A DNA stretch of 64,000 nucleotides from contig NC_061805.1 in assembly GCF_021462225.1 (NCBI RefSeq), forward strand, positions 47,967,360 through 48,031,359, read 5' to 3'. The notes below the pieces were generated by a model. The model saw only the letters and a list, made by a program, of their open reading frames with translations, was not told where the DNA came from and searched no databases. Made by a program: the position numbers and the translations under genes. The DNA is from Girardinichthys multiradiatus. Lineage: Eukaryota; Chordata; Actinopteri; Cyprinodontiformes; Goodeidae. Positions 22,343-33,449 of this stretch are shown piece after piece (positions within the stretch are counted from its first letter, which is position 1; every line of letters begins with the position of its first letter).

Positions 22343-23536
22343 CACTCACCAGCCACTTTAAGAGATACACCTGTCCAACTGCTCGTTAACGCAAATGTCT
22401 AATCAGTCAATCACATGGCAGCAACTCAATGCATTTAGGCATGTAGATATGGTCAGGATGATTTACTGCAGTTCAAACCAAGCATCAGAATGGCAAAGAA
22501 AGGTGATTTAAGTGACTTTGAATGTGGTTATTGTTGGTGCCAGACGGGCTGGTCTGAATATTTCAGAAACTGCTGATCTACTGGGATTTTCACGCACCAC
22601 CATCTCTAGGGTTTATAGAGAATGGTCCGAAAAAGAGAAAATATCCAGTGAGCAGCAGTTCTGTGGGCACAAATGCCTTGTTGATGCCAGAGGTCAGAGG
22701 AGAATGGCCAGACTGGTTCGAGCTGATAGAAAGGCAACAGTAACTCAAATAACCGCTCTTTACAACCAAGGCATGCAGAAGAGCATCTCTGAACACACAA
22801 CATGTCGAACCTTGAGGCGGATGGGCTACAGCAGCAGAAGACCACACTACTGTCAGCTAAGAACAGGAAACTGAGGCTACAATTTGCACAGGCTCACCAA
22901 AATTGGACAATAGAAGATTAGAAAAACGTTGCCTGGTCTGATGAATCTCAATTTCTGCTGCAACATTCGGATGGTAGGATCAGAATTTGGCGTCAACAAC
23001 ATGAAAGCATGGATCCATCCTGCCTTGTATCAACGGTTCTGGTTGGTGGTGTAATGGTGTGGGGGATATTTTCTTGGCATACTTTGGGCCCCTTAGTACC
23101 AACTGAGCATCGTGTCAACGCCACAGCCTACCTGGGTATTGTTGCTGACCATGTCCATCCCTTTATGACCACAGTGTACCCATCTTCTGATGGTTACTTC
23201 CAGCAGGATAACGCACCATGTCATAAAGCACAAATCATCTCAGACTGGTTTCTTGAACATGACAATGAGTTCACTGGACTCAAATGGCCTCCACAGTCAC
23301 CAGATCTCAATCAAGAGCACCTTTGGGACGTGGTGGAACAGGAGATTCGCATCATGGATGTTCAGCTAACAAATCTGCAGCATTTGTGTGATGCTATCAT
23401 GTCAATATGGACCAAACTCTCTCTGTTTCCAGTACCTTGTTGAATCTATGCCACGAAGGATTAAGGCAGTTCTGAAGGCAAAAGGGGGTCAAACCCGGTA
23501 CTAGCAAGGTGTACGTAATAAAGTAGCCGGTGAGTG
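22343..23536 (+). mobile_element. Tc1-like transposon fossil (CACTCACC ends)
   Basis: Ends CACTCACCAGCCACTTTA and its inverted complement AAAGTAGCCGGTGAGTG, flanked by TA. The transposase is plus strand: N-terminal half open at 22512-22874 (LLGFSRTTISRVYREW helix-turn-helix), catalytic half open at 23009-23443. The D blocks are WSDESQF (about 22937) and FQQDNAPCH (about 23200). The third block is SPDLNQEHLW, one residue short of SPDLNPIEHLW through a 3-bp in-frame loss. Stops at 22872 and 22919 make it inactive. It lies in the intron between the S4-S5 and S3-S4 exons. Confidence 0.88.
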
Positions 23537-23680
23537 TATATTGATTGCCATCCTACTAATAACAACAATAATAATTGGAAGACATGTCAAAATTCTATGT
23601 TATTCCAGACTCACATTTTCAGAATACACAAGTTATATAGAATATATTTCCGCAGTTGTAAGGCTTTAAATATGAAATCT

Positions 23681-23716
23681 AATGGATGGATGGATGGATG
23701 AATGGATGAATAAATG
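23681..23716. repeat. Short (ATGG)n tract
   Basis: Imperfect GATG/ATGG units of about 35 bp, 3' of the possible S3-S4 exon. Confidence 0.8.
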
Positions 23717-23766
23717 TTTTACATCCAAGTAGTACAGTGTACAGACTGTGAAAAGCGTCAGATTAC

Positions 23767-23855
23767 CGTCAATTCTGCTGAACAGTCGCATTGGGGACAC
23801 GGTGAAGGAGATTCCCATATGGACCCCAAAAGGTTCAACAAGGAAATCCAGGATC
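23767..23855 (-). CDS. Possible exon: Cav3 domain I S3-S4
   Basis: 89 bp between a TTTTTCCTCAG acceptor and a GTAATC donor, in the right place for the voltage-sensor exon. One frame ends ISFTVSPMRLFSRID, which can be laid over Cav3 S4 (TVRVLRPLKAIN), but with at least one gating arginine lost. The frame does not follow smoothly from the S2-S3 exon. It may be a decayed exon or a false match. Confidence 0.35.
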
Positions 23856-23977
23856 CTGAGGAAAAAGAGGCAAACACAAAAATACAAAGTATGAAGGGTT
23901 TTGGTGTTTCATCAATAACATTTGTTTAAGCCAAGTTTGTGACTGCAACACAGAAAGTGTGAGCATTAGAGGGTTAC

Positions 23978-24106
23978 TAATTCTCCAGAGAGAATGAAGA
24001 ATTTAAATTTGTGCCAGCTGTGTTTCAGGTAGTCTGTGACGCCCAGGGCCACTACCTTGATAACCATCTCCACCAAGAAGTAGGCAAAGACCAAGTGTAC
24101 CACAAT
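23978..24106 (-). CDS. Exon: Cav3 domain I S2-S3
   Basis: 43 codons, phase 0 at both ends, TTTCCCACCAG acceptor and GTAACC donor. The helix VVHLVFAYFLVEMVIKVVAL aligns with the Cav3 S2 segment (IFAFFAVEMVxKMVALG), and SWHKFKFFI with xTWNRLDFFI. The acidic S3 residue of the family (D in LDFFI) is lysine here. Confidence 0.78.
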
Positions 24107-24202
24107 CTGGTGGGAAACAAGGGAAATCCATGCTTTACTAAACAGACAGTGACTAAAGTTCATGGTTACATGTGGCTCAGGGAGCTCAGATCTCACTCTG
24201 AC

Positions 24203-24313
24203 CCCTTGCATCAGGTGGTCCTCTTTGCAGGGCTGGAAAACACCTTCAACAACACAGCTGATCAGGATGGAGACACAGTTATACCCAGTGTAAGATGTTA
24301 AGGACAAACACCT
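24203..24313 (-). CDS. Exon: Cav3 domain I S1
   Basis: 37 codons, phase 0 at both ends (CTCAG acceptor, GTCAGA donor). Starts CLSLTSYTGYNCVSILISCV and ends GVFQPCKEDHLMQ, colinear with Cav3 [20 protein letters not shown] and GMFRPCED. The intron to the next exon is only 96 bp. Confidence 0.72.
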
Positions 24314-24606
24314 CTGAGATCATTTAATTACAGCTGAGGCTGAGGCTCAAACACTGAATGAACTTTTGTGAACTGAGTAGTCTAAAAAACTGAGAGTAGT
24401 GTTAGACAGTTTTGAAGTAAAATGGTTCTTGGTTAAATCAAATGTCAACTAAAGTTATTACCAAAGGATATGGGCTAACGGCCAACTTAAGGCAGTGCTG
24501 ACGGAAAGGTGAGGTTGGCTTCAAACCGAAGCAAACCACAGGAGCCAGGGTCCGGTAGGGCTGGTGCTCTCACGGTCCTGCCGTGTTGCCACTAGGACGC
24601 TCCAAC

Positions 24607-24710
24607 CTTTCACCATTGGTCCTAGTCATGATGATGTACAGCTGCTGGAATGGAGATGCTGTGGATCTGACTACCCTCTTCTTCAGTGACAGAAGAGCGT
24701 CTAAGATCGC
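24607..24710 (-). other. Possible further exon 5' of the channel S1 exon
   Basis: 104 bp between a CTATTTTCAG acceptor and a GGT donor site. One frame is open through it (AILDALLSLKKRVVRS...); a second frame reads LRRSSVTEEEGSQIHSI before a stop. Neither resembles the Cav3 N-terminus that should precede CLSLTSY. Support is the splice context only. Confidence 0.2.
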
Positions 24711-24719
24711 CTGAAAATA

Positions 24720-25878
24720 GGCTAAATCTGGAGGAAGGTTAAAGAGAACTGAAGAGTGAGGTTGTTTTAAAACATCTAGGAGACACAACAAGATACAACT
24801 GTTTATTATTATTCACATTGCCACTTCACTGCTACTGACACTGATGATTCTGAAATAAAGTCTTAAAGAGCTTATACAATTGTAAGCATCTATATTGAAA
24901 ATCTTCATATAACCTAATGCATAAACATCCAAATCCATTTAAATAAAGATAAATCTGTATCTACATCAGTGGAATTTCTTGCATATATGGCAGCCTTCTG
25001 CACCACATTCCCATTATGGGTTTCCACAGATAGATTAAGGTTTTACAAATCAAAACTGCGCTATAGAAATGGTGAAATCAGTGTCTAAAAATACCGCTTA
25101 GGTTTAAACCAGTGTAAGTATTTAAGATCTTGAACTAGAAATGTAGTCCACATTTCTAAGTTTTGCAGCAAATTGGAATTTATAAATCACATGCCAACTA
25201 CAGCATCATCAGCTAGCCATGGTGTGATCCCAGTAATAGTTACATGTCATGCCATTATCTATTGGCTTGCTCAGTGACCCTTTGACCATAACTACTATTT
25301 TATAGATTAACAATGCACGTCCGTCCCTTAAAAATCCCATAAAGAACATGTAGTTAAGTTTTCCTTGTGCCTGTTTAAAGTGGCAGGACACCCACAGTCA
25401 CCTAAATATGGATGCTACATGATATTACCATTTATTGCTTTACCTAATATCCTTTTTTTTATATCTATCAAATAAAGGTTGATGTTAAATGATGGTTTTG
25501 ATCTTCATCCACTTCGGTTGCAGTGAAACACGGACTGTAGTCTGAGGACTTTTCAGTTCACTTTAAGGGTGTTGATGTGATGAAAATATTCCTCCAGTGA
25601 ATTTGTAGCTAAACCATAGAAAGTTTAAACATATAACCAAACTATTAGAAACCTTCCCCGCTGCAAATTAACCTCAAGTTTTGTTTTGTAAAACAAACAG
25701 AAAAACAGAAAATCTTAACTATGGTTTCCATGGTAACCTGTTTGTATATGTGATATTTAGAGCATTCCATATCATTCTTATTATAATTATTACTAGTTAA
25801 ACAAATCAAGCCTCCCTACTTTGACTCCAGCATGGGATTTATTTTCGTGAAATATTGACTTAACTTGCATAAACCAAG
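24720..25878. other. No gene recognised
   Basis: Non-coding DNA. No exon with Cav3 N-terminal similarity was found here. Confidence 0.5.
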
Positions 25879-27384
25879 TGTTGGACCACTTGTTTGCTGA
25901 ATATTGGACCATTTGCATGTTGCTGGACGCCACTATGCCTTTCCAACATCATCGGCCATTTTGTACCGCAGGATAGTCTGTCCTACAAAACCCAGCAGCC
26001 ACTGCGGCTGAAATGACAGGGCCGTCCCAGGTCTGACGTCACAGGAGGCAATATAGGAAGGCGAACATTTGAAAGAAGCTGCCTTCAGCTGGAGACCTTG
26101 ATACGGTTACCACGCAACTGAAGCATCTCTCTCTGGAGAAGAAGAGGTCCCACGTGGAGTGTTCATTTATTCTCCTTCGTTGGCCAACAAAAAATTCATG
26201 AAAGAGCTTTCTGGAATAAGAAGGCCAGTAATTTCACTTTGCCGATCGAAGACGTGAGTTTAACACGTAACCAAAACCACAGAGTTTCTTGGAGTCGCAA
26301 CTTTGGAGTCAGATCATAGTTTTCCTTTTTGCCAAGGAGGCCGAAGGACGAAGATTGACCGCTCTTCCCGAAGTTAACTGTGGACGCACGTTAACTTCCA
26401 ACTTCCCCCCTCCTCCTCTCTCCCTCTGCTCAGAAGGAAGACTTCAACAAAGGAAACTCATCCTGTTATTTTTCTTTTTATTTCTTTCTTAGAAATAGTC
26501 AGGGCAGGAATAGAGTAGGAAATTTTAGTGCGATTAGAGTCGCCATTTAGAGTCTAATGTGTTCTGAATTGTATGTGCATGCCATTGTTTTGAAACTTGC
26601 TGGTACTTTCGGAGGCCGCCGTGTCTCGCAAGTGTGTCTTTACCGTGCAAACACCTGCGTGCAGGTGCGCTGTGAAACTGGATTGCTATAATAACCTTAT
26701 GGTGAAAATCAACCATTTTCTTTGTCTTCAACTTTACATCCTTACTGGCTTGCTGCCAAAGGTTTTATTACCCTTTGTCCTCGGGGTTTACAACCTTACT
26801 GAGGGGGAAGGTTTATGACTGTGCATCTCACTGAGCTACACTTTCTGGTGAGCTGCACTCCCAAAGCTTCGTTCAACACCATATTCCCTTGTCATATCAT
26901 AACTCTGGCCATAACTAGTTTGATCTCATACACACCCACTGCTGTTTTGTTTTATTTTGTTTAGTTAGATATTTTGCCCTTTTGAGTAGAACTTTGCATG
27001 TTTGATTAGGTGAAGATTATTAAATCGGAAGAGCGGATTGTATCAGGCTGTGATTTAATAAATATTCACATAGATAAAGAGAAGGCGTTTTGTGTTTATT
27101 TTGTGCAACTGTGATTTGTCAGTCAAAATAAGGTTAAAGTTCCACACATTTCGGCAGAAACAGTCGATTAAACAGTGACATCTCTGGTAATAGTTAACAA
27201 TTATTACTGAGTATTTAACGGTTGTAATTATCAAAGGCGTTGAGCCACAATTACAACACCAGAAGACATCCCTGGTCTCGATTCATAAATGAGGATTTTG
27301 GTTAAGAAATTAATTTTGTCAAATTATGATTGTTAATTATAATTCTTGATAAATATGAATTAATTGATAATCATAATTCCAACA
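25879..27384 (+). mobile_element. Candidate solo LTR, 1.5 kb
   Basis: Bounded by TGTTGGACC and TTCCAACA, an imperfect inverted pair of the TG...CA type. It includes a GC-richer stretch (25930-26420) and an AATAAATA signal (27056-27063) in a plausible position. The flanks (CCAAG against TAAGT) do not form a clear duplication. A large LTR of an unidentified retroelement is the best guess; a host promoter with CpG content is the alternative. Confidence 0.33.
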
Positions 27385-29311
27385 TAAGTTACCCATTTGT
27401 CTTTAAAATAAACAGCTTATAAAATAGCATTAGCTTGGTTAGCAGATGGTTTTTCAAATCAAACTATTGTTTTAATTATCTTTACACTTACCAGAAAATT
27501 ACCCGAGGATTCTTTGGTTGAACAATCACTGAAAGCACGCAAGTTTTTGAAAACAGCCAGTTACGTCTGTTGTTGTCATGGTAACCTCACGGTCTGCACA
27601 ATATGTGATATTTAGAATATTGAGTTTTTTTTTCTTAATAAACAGACATCTTCTCCAGTATTGTTTTTAGAACCATCTTCACGATATTAATCCAATCTAA
27701 ACTACACAAGACTTTTGCCCAAAGTGAAAAAGTAGAACTTGTGAAAATTTGTGTTTTTTTCTAACACATTTGGACATTTGGATAGTAATCATTATTAATA
27801 ATGGAAATATTCAAGAAATATAAAAAAAAAATGTTAAAACTGAATGAAAGACTTAAAACTTTCAATAAAATGTCAAAATTCAGACTTAAAATTGCTTAAA
27901 GAATACACACAGACGTTGTACTTTAGGGATACATGATTGGAACATTGTTATTAAGCAACTAATTTCAGACATTTAGGTGTGCTCCTGACTATTGAAGAGA
28001 GAGTGAATACCAAGATGAAATTTAAAAAGCTGTCTCGGGCGATAAGATAGAAGACTGAGCAGTTTGTGAATCTCAAAGCCCACATCTTGATCTCAGACCA
28101 ATGTTAGAGACTCGGTAGATGTCTTCTGACTAAAGTAATTTTCTTGTTACCAAAGAGGGTAACAGTAGCTATTGGGTAATAGGTTGTCCTAACTTTTTCC
28201 CCAGCTAGAAAACACATTTTTGTTGATATCTTTTGTTTAATGACTAAAGCGATAATTCTTTAAGTGCAACTAAATCACTTTCTTTGTTCAGGCTGTAATT
28301 GAGATAATTATTCATAAATATGGGCAGGATTTCCCTCTAATTCACTGCATAATGGCTCATTGATATTATGTGGGCAAACTGTGTCAGGGCAGACAGAAGC
28401 ATTTGGATCATTTCCTTAACATGTTGTAGTTGTTGAATACCACATTACTTGTGTGTTTTTAATATTCAATCAAAGGATACATATAAGAAAAGATGACATG
28501 CTTGCTAAAATAGCATCTAATAATAATCATTCAGTACAATTATATGGTTAGCATTTAAAGAAATATTTCCCATTTAAAAAGTTTCTGTTTTAATTTGATG
28601 TCAAGAGAAAAAAATGCATTTCTAAGTGCAGAAGCCAACTGGACATTTAAGCATTTAGTATTGCCATGTCCTGGATGACTGCGAATGCACACCAAAATAT
28701 CATCTAAGTAAAGAATCTCCAGCTGACTATTAATTGTCACTTATGCCACCTGGTGTCCAAGACATGCCAGCTCTTTGCAAATTGAATCATTTACATACCC
28801 ATCACTGGTCTACATGCACTGTACTCCCCCTGACATGCCTGACTGTTCACCTGACACACACAAACAGGCTGAAAATTAAACTTGGCTTATAGTTGTTTTA
28901 TCTGCAGTGCAAATCAGGACAAAAACTTCTGCTTCTGCAGAAGTGGAGACTGTAGCATGTCTGACAAAAACGTGGACTGACCCAGACCTTTCTTGAAAGT
29001 AACCAAAAGTCCAATAAATGTAAGATCGGTTTTGTCTATTAAGCCTCGAGCATCTACTGCCTGACCACCATGATGTTCCAGCCCAGTTTTTTGCAGTCAA
29101 CAGCTGGAAGTCTATCAACTGTCTATCAACCAGCTTTACTGGTCTTCTGACACTGAAAGAGCCTATTTACATCTTCCTCATTGATCTTTAGTGCAGGCAG
29201 GGGGTCAGAGGGGAAATGGGATGTAGAGTTGGTGGTGGTGTGTGCAGGTAGTCCTTTTGTATGGGAGTGGAATGTGGGTGAATGGCTTGAAGGTGTGACG
29301 AGGTAATTTGA
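27385..29311. other. No gene recognised
   Basis: AT-rich non-coding DNA. 27577-27622 repeats a motif seen at 25729-25770 (CATGGTAACCT, then ATGTGATATTTAGA). Open frames at 28555-28740 and 28876-29118 (minus) show nothing recognisable. Confidence 0.5.
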
Positions 29312-29316
29312 CAGAC

Positions 29317-29789
29317 TGTTAGGATTTGCGAGATATAGGACCCCAGAATGCAGACGAGCAGGCAGCGTGATGGTAAGTGCAAAAGGTTTAATAACAGAAA
29401 CTTACTCACAGCAGGAGGCAGGAACAAAACAACAAACGGGCAGGCGAGACAGGCATGGCATGATCAACAAACAAACATGATCTGAGAAATGTTTCTGCCA
29501 TGACTAACTGAACAGGTGTGTATATATGGAGTGAAAACCAGGTGGAGCAAGGAGACAGATTAACTTTGAGCAGGTGAACCGAATAAACTTAATTGACAGA
29601 CAGAACAAAACGTGGCTGCGGCAAAAACAGAGACTCTAATATACAAACAAAACCAAACTTGACAAAACATGAACAAGACTAAAACATGACCAGAAAAATA
29701 ATAAACAGAAGCATGATTCAAAACTTGAGCAGTGAAAAACATAAGGAAAAAACCCGAAACCAAAAACCAAACAACCCCAAATCATAACA
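29317..29789 (-). mobile_element. Solo LTR with perfect 5-bp target duplication
   Basis: 473 bp with ends TGTTAGGATTTG and CAAATCATAACA (imperfect inverted repeats), flanked by CAGAC on both sides (29312-29316 and 29790-29794). Read on the minus strand, a CTGTTATTAAACC signal precedes a GCATTCTGGGGTCC terminus, as in fish Gypsy-type LTRs, so I assign the minus strand. No internal region is attached. Confidence 0.75.
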
Positions 29790-29794
29790 CAGAC

Positions 29795-32177
29795 AGGTTT
29801 CTACCTGCTGCGGAGGCTATTGAGTGACATGAGGACCAGGTACGACTAATTAGGGGAATGCAGAATATCTAGGTGAGGAACTAGAGGGATCTAACCTGAC
29901 ACTATAGGATCTGACACAAACACTAAAATCAGAAGCTAAACCAACTCACAGTGAACAGATTCTCAATCCAAAGGAATAAATGGTGAGTAGAAAAACCATG
30001 TGACCAAGTGACAAACTAAATAATAAAAGAAATAAACATCTTTGGTGAAAAGACCATGCCTTAACTACTCCCACTCTAACCTCACGCCTCAGAACAAATG
30101 CTTGTCATTCCACAGCTTTTACCACTCCTCCCTTTTCACCTCCAAATATTTCAGTTTTTTTTTCAGTCATATCAAAGGGAGTTTGAGGTTGTCCTACTTA
30201 CTTGGAAAGCCCCCTTGAACTCCAGCCAAATATTATCAAAGTTCCCCCTTTTTCTTTTCTATTGTGTTTCTTTTCCATCTCCTCTTTACCATTCAGGTGT
30301 TGTCTTCTTTAGCAAATCCAAACACAAAACCAAATTGATATAAAACACTAAGAGCCATGTAATATAACATTAGCTTTTCAAAGCTATTCTAATGTATTGA
30401 GACGCACCTGTATAAGCAGATAATCAGTGCAACGGAGACTGGATGACAACAATGAGGGACACCTTGGTGCTCTGGGTATCAAGTCCTCAGGCAAAGTAAA
30501 TGACAACAATAAAACTCTGACTAGTGTAAGTCTGTGTTATGTTATGGATCCTGCCCAACAGTAATATTTTTTTCTTATGAGAAAGCAAATTTGGGATGAT
30601 AAAAGAATCAACCTGTGACTGCAGGGTGATGGCTCTAAGACTGATAATTCTGGGCTTGAAATTCCTTCTTTGATACCATCATCAGTTTTCCTTTTTTCCT
30701 GACTGTCAGGAGAGGCCACAGGAGGATTTGCCTTTCAAATGTAAATCCTGTGCTGATGCATTCGTGGTACAAAGGAGTCTGTTTCTTATCTCTGGAGGAA
30801 AGTCTGATCGTCCTCTGTGAAGTCAGCTTCACAGAAAGTAGCAGTGACACTTGACTTAAGCTCCACGAGGTTGCAGGAAATATGTTTTCTGCTGTCTGGG
30901 TGAGTTACGACTCATTTACTAATGGTGAAACCCAGCCTCCCCCAGAGCGAGCTGATGGATAAATCACCCGCACTGCTGTGCTGCAGTGCAGAGAGAGTGC
31001 AGCCGGTCACTGTGGAGCTATCTCTTCTTTATTTAATCTAGCTTATTTCCCCACTCTCTTTCTCTGTCCAACTCTCAGGAGCCGTGAAACAGTTTGGGGT
31101 GGCGGCTCAGCTCGCAGTGAAGTTCCATCAGAGCCATGAAGTGTAATAAAAAAGAAAAAGGCTCTCCATCAGTGACATGGCTGTGAACTGCCGGGGCTTT
31201 GATGCAACATTAGACATCTGCTGCAGTGGGCACAGGGAGCTTTATGTAGGAGAGCAAAAGCCGTGTCAGCGTGTGTGGATGCGTAGATATGTGTTTAACC
31301 TAAATTAGCTCCTGTTATCAGATCTGCAGATAAAGCTTTTTGTTTTATAATAACATTATATATTTACATTTTACACAACAGCTCTTTCAAGGCCAAACAG
31401 CTTAGCGTTCCCTCCTTCCTTCTGTCTATATTAAATGCCTTAATTCTATTTTTCAAAAATCAGATTCTCAAAACCTAATTCCTAAAGAAGGGAATACAAT
31501 TTGGGAACTCAAATGCAGTTTTCTGAAACATTCAGTCAAAACCTATTGGTAGAAAATGTTTTCTGTGCACTTAAGACTAAAAGTTTTGACAACTAATCAA
31601 ATCTAGAGTTTAGTGTGTTCAGTGCTTTTTAAATTTGTATGAGCTGTTAAAGTCTGCTTTAAAAGCCCATAAAATTCGGAATACTTTTATTGCCAAATAC
31701 ATCCAATTTATGATCCTTCTTCTTTAGAAAACCTTCTCTAATTCTCTCTGGCGTGCTGCATAGCAACATTTGGACAAAATCTTGTCTGATGGGGACTTGT
31801 TCTTGTTGGCTTAGTGCTTGATTTTGAGCACAGTTTGCTGGCTTTTTCTTTTACAGAACTGACCACAGGTTCTTAGCAGGGGGTTAAAATCTGGTTTCTT
31901 GACCACAGGTCTGATCTTTGAGCCACTTCATTACTTTGACCTTGTGAGATTCTGCTCCAATTTGCTAAATTATTACTAAACCTAGAGGTTGCTCTCAGAA
32001 AATGTTTTTGTTCCCAAACCTTTACTCATGGGAGTTTTTTTTTGGGTAGAATTGGAAAGCAACCCCACGCATGGATTGGATCAGAATGTTGGCACGGCAC
32101 GGGACTAAGGTCTCCTTTTTGCCAGGCTTGTTGTCACAAGGCTATTCTCCAAAAGACTCCTCCTCGCTGTGTATATA
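29795..32177. other. No gene recognised
   Basis: Non-coding. 30880-31300 is slightly GC-richer with many short pyrimidine runs and might hold conserved non-coding elements, but nothing can be named. Confidence 0.5.
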
Positions 32178-33446
32178 CAGGGGTTGACAATGAAACTGAA
32201 ACACCTGTCATTTTAGTGTGGGAGGTTTCATGGCTAAATTGAACCAGCCTGGTAACCAGTCTTCATTGATTGCACATTGCACCAGTAAGAGCAGAGTGTG
32301 AAGGTTCAATTAGCAGGGTAAGAGCACAGTTTTGCTCAAAATATTGAAATGCACACAACATTATGGGTGACATACCAGAGTTCAAAAGAGGACAAATTGT
32401 TGGTGCACGTCTTGCTGGCGCATCTGTGACCAAGACAGCAAGTCTTTGTGATGTATCAAGAGCCACGGTATCCAGGGTAATGTCAGCATACCACCAAGAA
32501 GGACGAACCACATCCAACAGGATTAACTGTGGATGCAAGAGGAAGCTGTCTGAAAGGGATGTTCGGATGCTAACCCGGATTGTATCCAAAAAACATAAAA
32601 CCACGGCTGCCCAAATCATGGCAGAATTAAATGTGCACCTCAACTCTCCTGTTTCCACCAGAACTGTCCGTCAGGAGCTCCACAGGGTCAATATACACGG
32701 CCGGGCTGCTATAGCCAAACCTTTGGTCACTCATGCCAATGCCAAACGTCAGTTTTAATGGTGCAAGGAGCGCAAATCTTGGGCTGTGGACAATGTGAAA
32801 CATGTATTGTTCTCTGATGAGTCCACCTTTACTGTTTTCCCCACATCCGGGAGAGTTACGGTGTGGAGAAGCCCCAAAGAAGCGTACCACCCAGACTGTT
32901 ACATGCCCAGAGTGAAGCATGGGGGTGGATCAGTGATGGTTTGGGCTGCCATATCATTTCATTCCCTTGGGCCAATACTTGTGCTAGATGGGCGCGTCAC
33001 TGCCAAGGACTACCGAACCATTCTTGAGGACCATGTGCATCCAATGGTTCAAACATTGTATCCTGAAGGTGGTGCCGTGTATCAGGATGACAATGCACCA
33101 ACACACACAGCAAGACTGGTGAAAGATTGGTTTGATGAACATGAAAGTGAAGTTGAACATCTCCCATGGCCTGCACAGTCACCAGATCTAAATATTATTG
33201 AGCTACTTTGGGGTGTTTTGGAGGAGCGAGTCAGGAAACGTTTTCCTCCACCAGTATCACGTAGTGACCTGGCCACTATCCTGCAAGAAGAATGGCTTAA
33301 AATCCCTCTGACCACTGTGCAGGACTTGTATATGTCATTCCCAAGACGAATTGACGCTGTATTGGCCGCAAAAGGAGGCCCTACGCCATACTAATAAATT
33401 ATTGTGGTCTAAAACCAAGTGTTTCAGTTTCATTGTCCAACCCCTG
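32178..33446 (+). mobile_element. Tc1-like transposon, nearly intact (CAGGGGTTG ends)
   Basis: Flanked by TA (32176-32177, 33447-33448). The terminal inverted repeats are short, CAGGGGTTGACAATGAAACT against its complement, about 30 bp. This is unlike the 200-bp repeats of the other intact families here. Confidence 0.92.
32363..33394 (+). pseudogene. Tc1-like transposase with one nonsense codon
   Basis: A single frame of 343 codons broken only by TAA at 32756-32758 (after ANAKRQF). The N-terminal helix-turn-helix (VTKTASLCDVSRATVSRVM) is present. Triad: D in FSDESTF, D in YQDDNAPTH, E in SPDLNIIELLW, where Pro-Ile is more usual than Ile-Ile. It is truncated at residue 131 if translated, leaving only the DNA-binding half. 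Confidence 0.9.
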
Positions 33447-33449
33447 TAC

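Larger units (their letters stand above)
14379..24313 (-). pseudogene. T-type (Cav3-like) calcium channel alpha-1 locus, domains II and III missing
   Basis: Seven exon-like blocks in 5'-3' order on the minus strand match the Cav3 family: domain I S1, S2-S3, S3-S4 (weak), S4-S5 and the turret/pore entry, then domain IV pore and S6. Cav3 channels are four-domain plasma-membrane pores that pass low-voltage-activated calcium current. The exons for I-S6 through IV-S5 should lie between 19577 and 16037, but that interval is almost wholly transposon (Tc1, SINE, L2), with only about 290 bp unexplained. The domain I pore exon ends in phase 0, whereas the domain IV pore exon starts in phase 1, so direct splicing of the two would shift frame. 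The sequence is also diverged from typical Cav3 at conserved sites. The best reading is a deleted, dying paralogue. A misassembly that dropped the middle of a real gene (cacna1g/h/i type) is the main alternative. Confidence 0.6.
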
